From positions 147,638 through 211,637 of the forward strand of contig NZ_QDFZ01000008.1 of the NCBI RefSeq assembly GCF_003347605.1: a stretch of 64,000 nt of DNA. The letters run 5' to 3'. This DNA is from Chryseobacterium sp. KLBC 52 (GTDB taxonomy: Bacteria > Bacteroidota > Bacteroidia > Flavobacteriales > Weeksellaceae). This document shows positions 1-7,680 of the stretch, piece by piece (the stretch's first letter is position 1; every line of letters begins with the position of its first letter). Below the pieces are notes generated by a model. The model was given only the letters and a program-made list of their open reading frames with translations, made no database searches and was not told the origin of the DNA. The position numbers were made by a program, and so were the translations under genes.

Positions 1-306
1 AGAAGCAGGAGCTGACTGTTTAGCCGGAGCTTCTTTCTTAGCAGGTTGTTGTGCAGGAAGTGCCTGAGACGGTTTACCTGTAATAACAACACTTAAAAGG
101 ATAAGAACGATGATAGTTCCGCCTAGAGTCCATGTTGCTTTTTCCATGAAATCATTGGTTCTCTGTACTCCGAACTGTGCAGATGATGCACCCCCGAATG
201 TACTGGAAAGGCCTCCTCCTTTTGGGTTTTGTGCCATAACGATAATTACCAATAAGACACTGGCAATCATAACAAGAACCATCAATAGTGTAAATATAGT
301 ATCCAT
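1..306 (-). CDS. secG: SecG, preprotein translocase subunit (3' end outside window)
   Basis: Inner-membrane subunit of the SecYEG protein-export channel. Reading the minus strand from the ATG at 306-304 gives 102 codons without a stop, so the gene runs off the left edge. Two membrane segments are visible (about residues 4-25 and 58-76), separated by the family's conserved cytoplasmic loop with QNPKGGG at 26-32 followed by LSSTFGG. After the second helix comes an Ala/Pro/Lys-rich tail, longer than in E. coli SecG but usual in Bacteroidota. No partner gene is visible. The M16 operon lies upstream in the same direction, separated by a terminator. Confidence 0.93.
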   Translation of the reverse strand, partial: MDTIFTLLMVLVMIASVLLVIIVMAQNPKGGGLSSTFGGASSAQFGVQRTNDFMEKATWTLGGTIIVLILLSVVITGKPSQALPAQQPAKKEAPAKQSAPAS

Positions 307-391
307 TAATTCTTATATCTTTTTGAATGGGCAAATTTAATCTTTTTTTACTGAATTACAAAAAAAGATGTCGCCAAATGTTGATAAAAAT

Positions 392-419
392 AAAAACGGC
401 AACATTTGTTGCCGTTTTT
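392..419 (-). terminator. Rho-independent terminator between the M16 operon and secG
   Basis: A perfect 13-bp stem (AAAAACGGCAACA paired with TGTTGCCGTTTTT) with a 2-nt gap and A/T runs on both sides. It follows the stop of the M16 gene at 440 on the minus strand. Confidence 0.85.
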
Positions 420-439
420 TGTATAAAAATAGGATGTTC

Positions 440-2485
440 TTATTTAAAATCGGCATCTGTAGCCTTATTGATCTCATAAGACTTTACCGTCATCGTCATG
501 TCCATTCCCATCTGGCTTACAGAGATGGTATAAGGCATTTTTACGCCGTTTACATCTTTGTAATTCGAGAATGTCGTCGGAATGGTCATTTCCTGACCTT
601 TAGCTTTTACTTTTTTAGTTTCTCCGGTTTTTAATCCCGTTGCCACACTGTAGTAATAGGTTGTATTTCCTCCTTTAATAGCATAAGAATCTTCACCTCC
701 GATTTTCTCAATTCCTCCTAATTTATAGTCGGGAGATTTTGCAAATCCCAATTCTTCGAAAATCTCAGTATTTTTTTGTTTTTCGGCAATTTCCTCCGGT
801 GTGATGTCAACCTTTTGTCCCATTTGCATAGAATAACCGGTTTTTCCATCAAAAACCTGCTTCTGAACAACCTGTCCCATTGCTGTTACAGTGGTAAGCT
901 CCTTTCCCTCTTGTGCTTTAATAATTTTAAAATCGATATTTTGTCCTTGCATAGACATTGAGGCGTTGGTTGTATAAGAAGTGATTTTCGCCAGATTAGC
1001 TTTTCCTCCGATAGCATTGATGTACTTGTCAACAACAGATGCAACGGTTACATTGGCATCCACTTTTTGTACAGTTGGTTTTGCAACAGGGTTGGCTTCT
1101 TTATCGAAATATTTTACAGGATAACCCAGTTTTTCCAATCCTTCAGAAATATCAGAAGCTTTACCAGCGATGAATATTCTGCTTTGGTTGGGTAAGATGG
1201 TAGCTTTTACTGCATTGGAAACATCTGCTGCAGTTACCTTATCAATAGATTTTAAGTAATTGGTATAGAAATCAGCTGGTAAATCCTGAACCTTCAGGTT
1301 TAAAGCAAATCTTGCGATATTGGCAGGTTGTTCCAGGGCCAGAATGAAAGCTCCTTTCAATTTAGCTTTAGCATTTTCCAACTCTTCTGGTTTTATGGTA
1401 GAGATCGCGTTAAGTTCATTCATGAATTCTTTAACAGCTTTGTCTGTAACCTCATTTCTTACGCTTGCACTTGCAGAGAATTGTGGAGAATACTTGCTGG
1501 CCACCATTTCTGAGTAAGCCCCATAAGTAAATCCGTTTTTCTCACGAAGGTTCATGAAAAGTCTGGCTTCACCGCCACCACCAAGGATGTAATTGGCGAT
1601 TGTAGCAGGGAAGTAGTTGGCATCTTTCATTTTCAGGGTGTTCAGGTTGTTTAAAGAAACAACAGACTGTACTGCAGAAGGAACATCTACTATGTTGATC
1701 TCCGTTTTGGCAACATTAGAAGCAGGTTCTAATGGTGTAATAGGAGTGTTCGCTTTTTTCCAGCCACTGAAAGCTTTTTCGATCAAAGGCTTTACCTGGT
1801 CAAACTTTACGTCTCCTACAATTACTAAGTAAGCATTGTCCGGAGCGTAGTATTTTTTATAAACATTTTGTACATCAGCAAGCTGAATTTTGTTGATAGA
1901 CTCAACGGTTTCAAACTCACCTCTTGACGTATTCTTCCCATACATCAAAGCGTTGGATACTCTTTCAGCAATTGAAGAAGCATTTTTTTCATCAGCTTTT
2001 AATCCTTCAAGAGTTCTCTCTTTAGAGTTTTGAATTTCTTCAGCGGAGAATTTAGGATTAATGATTGCATCAGCCATTAGACCTAAAATTTCAGGGAAAT
2101 ATTTTGAAAGTGAATTGGCAGAAGCACCTCCTGAAGAGAAATTAAGATTTGCCCCAAGATAGTCTACTTTTTTGTTGAAATCGTCTTTGCTGATGTTGGT
2201 TGTTCCGTTTTCGAACTGCTCAGCCATAATGCCGCTTACTCCGGTTACTGCTCCTTCGTTGTATGGAGGTCTGTCCATAGAAAGGCTGGCACTTACTCTT
2301 GGTAATTTGTTGTTCTCAACCACCATTACCGTAAGACCGTTGCTTAGCTGGAAAGTTTTTGGCTTCGCAATGTTAATCGCAGGAGTAGGTCCTGGTTTTG
2401 GCATTGCATTAAGATCTATTTTTTGTGCTGAAACCATTCCTGTAAAGAAAAATGCTGCAGCTATATATGTTAATTGCTTTTTCAT
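440..2485 (-). CDS. M16 peptidase homologue, catalytically inactive subunit with C-terminal lipoprotein-like domain
   Basis: Secreted member of the M16 (insulinase/pitrilysin) family, 681 aa. A Sec signal peptide (1-20, MKKQLTYIAAAFFFTGMVSA) is followed by two M16 half-domains. Where active members carry HxxEH, this protein reads GIMAEQFENGT, so it lacks the zinc ligands and should be the structural partner of an alpha/beta type peptidase. The catalytic partner is encoded 52 bp upstream in the same orientation. The last ~200 residues (from about 475) form an extra domain resembling LolA-like outer-membrane lipoprotein carriers. The likely role is periplasmic peptide processing; the substrate is unknown. 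The stop is followed by the terminator at 392-419. Confidence 0.88.
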   Translation of the reverse strand: MKKQLTYIAAAFFFTGMVSAQKIDLNAMPKPGPTPAINIAKPKTFQLSNGLTVMVVENNKLPRVSASLSMDRPPYNEGAVTGVSGIMAEQFENGTTNISKDDFNKKVDYLGANLNFSSGGASANSLSKYFPEILGLMADAIINPKFSAEEIQNSKERTLEGLKADEKNASSIAERVSNALMYGKNTSRGEFETVESINKIQLADVQNVYKKYYAPDNAYLVIVGDVKFDQVKPLIEKAFSGWKKANTPITPLEPASNVAKTEINIVDVPSAVQSVVSLNNLNTLKMKDANYFPATIANYILGGGGEARLFMNLREKNGFTYGAYSEMVASKYSPQFSASASVRNEVTDKAVKEFMNELNAISTIKPEELENAKAKLKGAFILALEQPANIARFALNLKVQDLPADFYTNYLKSIDKVTAADVSNAVKATILPNQSRIFIAGKASDISEGLEKLGYPVKYFDKEANPVAKPTVQKVDANVTVASVVDKYINAIGGKANLAKITSYTTNASMSMQGQNIDFKIIKAQEGKELTTVTAMGQVVQKQVFDGKTGYSMQMGQKVDITPEEIAEKQKNTEIFEELGFAKSPDYKLGGIEKIGGEDSYAIKGGNTTYYYSVATGLKTGETKKVKAKGQEMTIPTTFSNYKDVNGVKMPYTISVSQMGMDMTMTVKSYEINKATDADFK

Positions 2486-2537
2486 TTGTAAAAATTTAAT
2501 TTTTAATAATCATATTGTCACCTAAAAAGTTGAATAA

Positions 2538-3851
2538 TTACTTTTTCTCAGGTACGTAATTGATGATTATTCTTTGGTTGGAATTCAGATATTTTTTAGC
2601 TGCATTTTGAAGATCCTGTCTGGTGATAGATCTGTAAATGTCGATTTCTTTGTTGATCAGATTTGTGTCACCCATCAGTACGTGGTTGGTTGCCAATGAA
2701 GCCGCAATTCCCTGAATGCTTGAGTTGGCATTTACAAACTGGTTTTCGTATTGGTTTTGAAGTTTTTGATAATCTTCTTCAGAAATTAAAGTCGTCTGAA
2801 GCTTTTTGATTTCAGCATCAATATCTGTCTGTAAAGCCTGTTTCGTAGTTTGTCCCATTGGAATCGCGAAGAAGGCAAAAATACTGTAGTCTTCAAGTCC
2901 CTGGTTGAAAGCCGCTACCTGAAGTGCTTTTTTGTCCTGGTCTACTAATTTTTTGTATAAAACAGAAGACTTACCACTGCTTAAATAAGAAGAAAGCATA
3001 TCCAAAACATAAGCGTCTTTTTCTTTGTTAGCTGGAGTTCTGTACGCGAATACATAAGCAGGAAGCTGGATGTTCGGGTCAGTAGCAGTCACTTCTTTTT
3101 CCTGAGTGATAGGTGTTTCTTTCGGGAAATCTTTTGGATAAAGGGTTCCTTTTGGAATTCCTCCGTAGTATGTTTCAATCCATTTCTTAGTCTGCTCAGG
3201 TTTGATATCTCCAGCAACCACTAAAGTAGCATTATTAGGAACATAATACTTTTTGTAAAATGCCTGGAATTCTTCCAGTTTGGCCGCATTAAGGTCTTCC
3301 ATTGAACCTATAGTGGGCCATTTGTAAGGGTGATTTGTAAATAAATTATTTAAAATTGCTGTAAATAGATTTCCATATGGCCTGTTATCCATATTTAATC
3401 TTTTTTCTTCTTTCACTACCTCTCTCTGAGTATCTACACCAATCTGGTTGATTACTGCATGGCGCATCCTTTCTGCTTCCATCCAAAGTCCAAGCTGTTC
3501 ATTATTGGAAGGGAAGGTTTCGTAATAATATGTTCTGTCGTTGGTCGTATTGGCATTATTTACACCTCCATTTGCAGCGACAATCTTCATCCATGTACCT
3601 CTCTTGATATTTGGTGTTCCTTCGAATAAAAGATGTTCAAAGAAGTGAGCAAAACCTGTTCTGCCTTGTACTTCGTCTTTTGCTCCTACATGGTACATTA
3701 CACTTGTTGTTACAACCGGTGCAGAATTATCCTGATGAAGAATTACGTGAAGACCATTAGGAAGATCATACTCCTCGAATTTGATTTGCTGTGCATTCAT
3801 GATTAGCCCGAAGAAAGCTACGGCAGCAGCAGAAAGAAGTCGCTTTTTCAT
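2538..3851 (-). CDS. M16 family zinc metallopeptidase, catalytic subunit
   Basis: Secreted peptidase of about 437 aa. The frame is open further upstream, but the Met at 3851 starts a proper signal peptide (MKKRLLSAAAVAFFGLIMNA), so this start is preferred. The zinc-binding signature HFFEH is at residues 69-73, with the distal glutamate expected in the REVVKEEKR segment. The C-terminal half is a second M16 domain (PEQTKKWIETYYGGIP onward). It is the first gene of an operon with the inactive M16 gene downstream, so the two probably form a heterodimer in the periplasm or outer envelope. No Shine-Dalgarno sequence precedes the start, as is normal in this phylum. Confidence 0.92.
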   Translation of the reverse strand: MKKRLLSAAAVAFFGLIMNAQQIKFEEYDLPNGLHVILHQDNSAPVVTTSVMYHVGAKDEVQGRTGFAHFFEHLLFEGTPNIKRGTWMKIVAANGGVNNANTTNDRTYYYETFPSNNEQLGLWMEAERMRHAVINQIGVDTQREVVKEEKRLNMDNRPYGNLFTAILNNLFTNHPYKWPTIGSMEDLNAAKLEEFQAFYKKYYVPNNATLVVAGDIKPEQTKKWIETYYGGIPKGTLYPKDFPKETPITQEKEVTATDPNIQLPAYVFAYRTPANKEKDAYVLDMLSSYLSSGKSSVLYKKLVDQDKKALQVAAFNQGLEDYSIFAFFAIPMGQTTKQALQTDIDAEIKKLQTTLISEEDYQKLQNQYENQFVNANSSIQGIAASLATNHVLMGDTNLINKEIDIYRSITRQDLQNAAKKYLNSNQRIIINYVPEKK

Positions 3852-3942
3852 AAAATTTAGAAATTGTTTATCAATTAGTGCCAAATATGCTCTATTTGTT
3901 ACAATTTCTAATGAAAATAAAAGATGGGCAGTTAATAAAAAG

Positions 3943-3972
3943 AAATCCGTACCTCATTAAAGATACGGATTT
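3943..3972 (-). terminator. Terminator after the GG-leader peptide gene
   Basis: A 9-bp perfect stem (AAATCCGTA / TACGGATTT) with a 12-nt loop, six bases beyond the stop of the small peptide gene, followed on the minus strand by an A/T-rich stretch. Confidence 0.65.
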
Positions 3973-3978
3973 TATTAT

Positions 3979-4203
3979 TTAGCATTCTTCTACATACATT
4001 GTCATTTCAGCGGGACCTCGGCCTAATATGGATGTGTTGACTCCGCATCCCATGCCAGCTCCTCCACTCATTGGAGCACAACTATCGCAATGATGCATTG
4101 AAATTACTTTTCCGGATGAACATGTCATACCACAAACAAGGCTGCCTTCACCGCCCGATAACTTTCTAAGCTCCGTTCTGGAAAGCTTTTTTAAATTTTT
4201 CAT
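3979..4203 (-). CDS. GG-leader bacteriocin-like peptide precursor (six cysteines)
   Basis: A 74-aa peptide. The first 18 residues (MKNLKKLSRTELRKLSGG) are a typical double-glycine leader of Bacteroidota natural-product precursors, which C39-peptidase ABC exporters cleave after GG. The 56-residue core is rich in Gly, Ser and Met and has Cys at 24, 28, 39, 42, 53 and 74. No lanthipeptide synthetase, radical SAM enzyme, C39 transporter or immunity gene is nearby, so it is an orphan precursor. Chryseobacterium genomes carry many such ORFs annotated as bacteriocin-like; their activity is generally untested. Leader identity is clear, function is not. Confidence 0.75.
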   Translation of the reverse strand: MKNLKKLSRTELRKLSGGEGSLVCGMTCSSGKVISMHHCDSCAPMSGGAGMGCGVNTSILGRGPAEMTMYVEEC

Positions 4204-4426
4204 GATTAAAAGTTTTGTTAAAATTCAGTTATAAATATACATATTAATTCTATTGAAAGAGATAAATTTTGTTTTTTTTTCAAAATATTAAATTTAATTC
4301 TCTCTATATCGAAAATATTCAGTTCTAAATTCTGTATAAATTATTTTGATGCAGATGCAATACTATGAAAGTTTGAATTCTCCTCCGAATACCTTAATTT
4401 TGTGTTCCCAAAAATTTTTTTGCTGT

Positions 4427-6757
4427 ATGGACTATTTGAAAGGACTCAACGAATCACAATATGAAGCTGTTACCTCTTTACAAGGACCTTTGATGGTACT
4501 TGCCGGAGCAGGTTCCGGTAAAACGCGTGTATTGACCATGCGTATTGCCCATTTAATACACAACGGAATAGATCCCTTCAATATCCTGGCGCTTACCTTT
4601 ACCAATAAAGCAGCACGTGAGATGAAAGAACGTATCGCCAAAGTAGTAGGGGACAGCAATGCAAGAAGCCTTTGGATGGGTACATTTCACTCGGTTTTTG
4701 CAAGAATTTTAAGAATTGAAGCCCATTATCTTGGGTATCCTTCCAATTTTACCATTTATGATCAGCAGGATGCCCTGAATGTGATTAAAAAAGTGCTGAA
4801 GGATATGAATATTGATGCTGATCTTTATAAACCTAAAAAAGTTCAGGCAAGAATTTCAACCTATAAGAACAACCTGATTACGGTAAAAGCTTATTTCAAC
4901 AACCCGGAACTGATGGAAGCGGATGAAAAAGCGAATATGAAATTCATCGGGCAGATTTATCAGAAATACGTAGATCAGTGCTTCAGAAACGGTTCTATGG
5001 ATTTTGATGATCTTTTATTGAAAACCAATGAACTATTAACCCGTTTCCCGGAAGTACTGGCAAAATATCAGGACAGATTCAGGTACATCATGGTAGATGA
5101 GTATCAGGATACCAACCACTCTCAGTATCTTATTGTAAAAGCTTTGGCTTCGAAATTTGAGAATATCTGTGTGGTAGGAGACGATGCACAGTCTATTTAT
5201 TCTTTCCGTGGAGCGAATATCTACAATATCTTAAACTTTAAAAAAGATTATCCGGATGCTATAACGGTATCTCTGGAGCAGAATTACCGTTCCACACAGA
5301 ATATTGTAAATGCAGCTAATGTGGTCATCGCTAAAAACCTGCAGCAGTTTAAGAAAAATGTCTTCAGTGATAATGAAGAGGGAGATAAGATCAAAATATA
5401 CCGATCTCTTTCCGATGCTGATGAAGCCAATTTCGTGGCAGGAAATATCTGGGAACTTCGTAACCGTGACCAGAGAAAATACAGCGATTTTGCCATTTTA
5501 TACCGAACCAACTCTCAGACGCGTGCTTTTGAAGATGCGCTGAGACGTAAAAATATTCCGTACAAAGTGTATGGAGGCCTTTCTTTCTATCAAAGAAAAG
5601 AAGTAAAAGACCTTATTGGATACCTTCGTCTTCTGATCAATGAAAATGATTCTGAGGCGTTAATGAGGATTATCAATTATCCTGCAAGAGGAATTGGAGA
5701 AACGACACAGAATAAACTGATTGTTTTTGCTGATGCTCACAATATTGCGGTTTCAAAAGTATTGGAGAATCTTCCGATGTATGCACCGCAATTAGGTCTG
5801 AACAATGGAGTTTTAAACAAACTGAATGACTTTTGGTCAATGATCAAAGCTTTTCAGGTATTGCTGAAAACAGAAACGGCTTACAGTGTTGCTATGGAAG
5901 TGGCAAAACGAAGTGGTTTAATCAAGTTTCTGAAAGATGATCAGACGCCTGAAGGAATTTCCAGAGTAGAAAACGTACAGGAATTGATGAACTCCATGCA
6001 GGGATTCATCGAAGAACAGATGCAGCTTGAAGACGGAGATCCTAGTCTTTCCAATTTCCTTGAAAATATTGCCCTTTCTGCAGATACTCAGGATAAGGAA
6101 CTGGAAGATGATATGGTTTCTCTGATGACGATTCACCTTTCAAAAGGACTGGAGTTCCCGGTGGTTCACCTGGTAGGACTTGAAGAAAACCTTTTCCCTA
6201 GCTTTATGAGCTCAGCAACCAGAGAAGACCTGGAAGAGGAGAGAAGATTATTCTATGTGGCATTGACAAGAGCAGAAAAACAAGCCTTCTTCTCCTATGC
6301 TGTTTCCCGTTTTCAATGGGGGAAAATTACAGATGCTGAGCCTTCACGATTCTTAAGCGAAATTGATGATGAATATATTGAATTCCTTAATCCTGCTTTG
6401 GAAAAAAGGTTTATCAATAATTCAGGCGTGAAATCCAATATTTTTGATGAGCATCCTTCAGAAATGAAATCGTTCAAAAAGGTTGAAAAGAAAACTATTG
6501 ACAGAGGTGATACTTCGAAACCTGCTCCTGAAGTCAGAAAGCTGAAACCGGTAAGTACGGCTAAGATTATCAATCCAAGCGGAGCTTCTTCTCAGGATAT
6601 TGAAGTAGGAGATAAAGTGAGACACGACCGTTTCGGAATTGGGGAAGTCACTTTCCTGGATGGAACAGATCCTCAGAATATCAAAGCAAAAGTTGTTTTC
6701 ATGCATGAAGGAGAGAAAAATCTGATCCTGAAATATGCTAAACTGACTAAGATTTAA
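4427..6757 (+). CDS. pcrA: ATP-dependent DNA helicase PcrA/UvrD
   Basis: Superfamily 1A 3'-5' helicase, 776 aa, acting in nucleotide excision and mismatch repair and in removal of RecA or stalled RNA polymerase. The chosen start is MDYLKGLNESQ at 4427; the open frame extends upstream but that sequence is not family-like. Visible motifs: Q motif (LNESQYEAV), Walker A AGAGSGKT (residues 26-33), Walker B VDEYQDTN, motif III VGDDAQSIYSFRGA, motif IV QNYRS, motif V TIHLSKGLEF and motif VI VALTRAEK. The C-terminus (GDKVRHDRFGIGEV) is the Tudor-like domain used in PcrA to contact RNA polymerase. It is monocistronic and followed by a terminator. Confidence 0.95.
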   Translation: MDYLKGLNESQYEAVTSLQGPLMVLAGAGSGKTRVLTMRIAHLIHNGIDPFNILALTFTNKAAREMKERIAKVVGDSNARSLWMGTFHSVFARILRIEAHYLGYPSNFTIYDQQDALNVIKKVLKDMNIDADLYKPKKVQARISTYKNNLITVKAYFNNPELMEADEKANMKFIGQIYQKYVDQCFRNGSMDFDDLLLKTNELLTRFPEVLAKYQDRFRYIMVDEYQDTNHSQYLIVKALASKFENICVVGDDAQSIYSFRGANIYNILNFKKDYPDAITVSLEQNYRSTQNIVNAANVVIAKNLQQFKKNVFSDNEEGDKIKIYRSLSDADEANFVAGNIWELRNRDQRKYSDFAILYRTNSQTRAFEDALRRKNIPYKVYGGLSFYQRKEVKDLIGYLRLLINENDSEALMRIINYPARGIGETTQNKLIVFADAHNIAVSKVLENLPMYAPQLGLNNGVLNKLNDFWSMIKAFQVLLKTETAYSVAMEVAKRSGLIKFLKDDQTPEGISRVENVQELMNSMQGFIEEQMQLEDGDPSLSNFLENIALSADTQDKELEDDMVSLMTIHLSKGLEFPVVHLVGLEENLFPSFMSSATREDLEEERRLFYVALTRAEKQAFFSYAVSRFQWGKITDAEPSRFLSEIDDEYIEFLNPALEKRFINNSGVKSNIFDEHPSEMKSFKKVEKKTIDRGDTSKPAPEVRKLKPVSTAKIINPSGASSQDIEVGDKVRHDRFGIGEVTFLDGTDPQNIKAKVVFMHEGEKNLILKYAKLTKI

Positions 6758-6777
6758 TTTTCAAAATAAAATAAAGG

Positions 6778-6806
6778 AAACGGATTCATTTTTTGGATCC
6801 GTTTTT
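6778..6806 (+). terminator. Terminator of pcrA
   Basis: AAACGGAT pairs with ATCCGTTT around an 11-nt loop and is followed by a T-rich run, 20 bp beyond the pcrA stop. Confidence 0.75.
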
Positions 6807-6822
6807 ATTTTTAAACACAAAA

Positions 6823-7496
6823 TTCGCAATGTGATTATCTGGATCTTCTATTTTTTGTTCGCAAGGACGTTTCACTTAGCTAAGACAAGCCCTCTGCTGA
6901 ACGAAGTGCCGTTGCGACCGAAAGAATAATCAATAAGCAATTTGTCTCTTTGCGTGTTTAGCGTTTTTACTAAATTCATTTTAACGGGAAGTTCGCAATG
7001 TGACGATCACATTATATATATTTTTCGATCGCGATGGCGTTTCACTTAGCTAAGACAAGTCCTCTGCTGAACGAAGCGACGTTGCGAAGGTGATAATAAT
7101 GGATATGTAAGAGATTTCTTTATGTACTTAGCGTTTTTATAAAATTCATTTTAACGGGAAGTTCGCAATGTGACGATCACACTATGTATATTTTTCGATC
7201 GCAAGGGCGTTTCACTTAGCTAAGACAAGTTCTCTGCTGAACGAAGTGCCATTGCGACCGAAAGAATAATCAATAAGCAATTTGTCTCTTTGCGTGTTTA
7301 GCGTTTTTATAAAATTCATTTTAACGGGAATTTCGCAATGTGACGATCACACTATGTATATTTTTCGATCGCGAAGGCGCTCTACTTAGCATAGATGATT
7401 TCCTTGCTGAACTAAGTGCCGTTGCGATCGTAAAAATAATTACTAAGTAAGAATTTCTTTGCGCACATAGCGTTTTTTTCAAAATTTATTTTACTG
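6823..7496. repeat. Four tandem ~170-bp repeats with internal hairpin
   Basis: Copies start with TTCGCAATGTG at 6823, 6992, 7162 and 7332, giving periods of 169, 170 and 170 bp; the last copy decays near 7496. Each unit holds an imperfect hairpin: TCGCAAGGGCGTTTC-type left arm, the palindrome CTTAGCTAAG, then a GAAGTGCCRTTGCGA-type right arm. Each ends in a TTTAGCGTTTTT / TTCATTTTAACGGGAA segment. Copies 1 and 3 share an almost identical right half (CCGAAAGAATAATCAATAAG), while copies 2, 3 and 4 share the left half (GACGATCAC), so the array looks mosaic. The unit carries no convincing ORF. The rest of the pcrA-receptor gap holds only the receptor promoter. Confidence 0.9.
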
Positions 7497-7610
7497 TTAA
7501 CTTTCTATAAAACAATGTTTTTTTACGAATGTTTCCTTAATTTATCATAACTTTAAATGAGGGATAGAAAGAAACGATAATAGTTTTTTACAAAAACAAA
7601 GTCTATCTGT

Positions 7611-7641
7611 TTTGTAGACTAATAAATAAATTTTACATTTG
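7611..7641 (+). promoter_or_regulatory. Bacteroidota-type promoter of the TonB receptor gene
   Basis: -33 TTTG at 7611-7614, a 19-bp spacer, and -7 TACATTTG at 7634-7641 match the TTTG / TAnnTTTG consensus. The start codon is 40 bp downstream. Confidence 0.75.
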
Positions 7642-7680
7642 CACCTTGTAAAAACATAAATGTTAATCAAATTCTAAACT

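Noticed and set aside
3979-4203. Lanthipeptide or other RiPP biosynthetic cluster
   Set aside because: Only the precursor is present; no modifying, export or immunity gene lies in the neighbourhood.
6823-7496. CRISPR array
   Set aside because: The period is 170 bp and the copies are similar along their whole length, so there are no short repeats with unique spacers. No cas gene is nearby.
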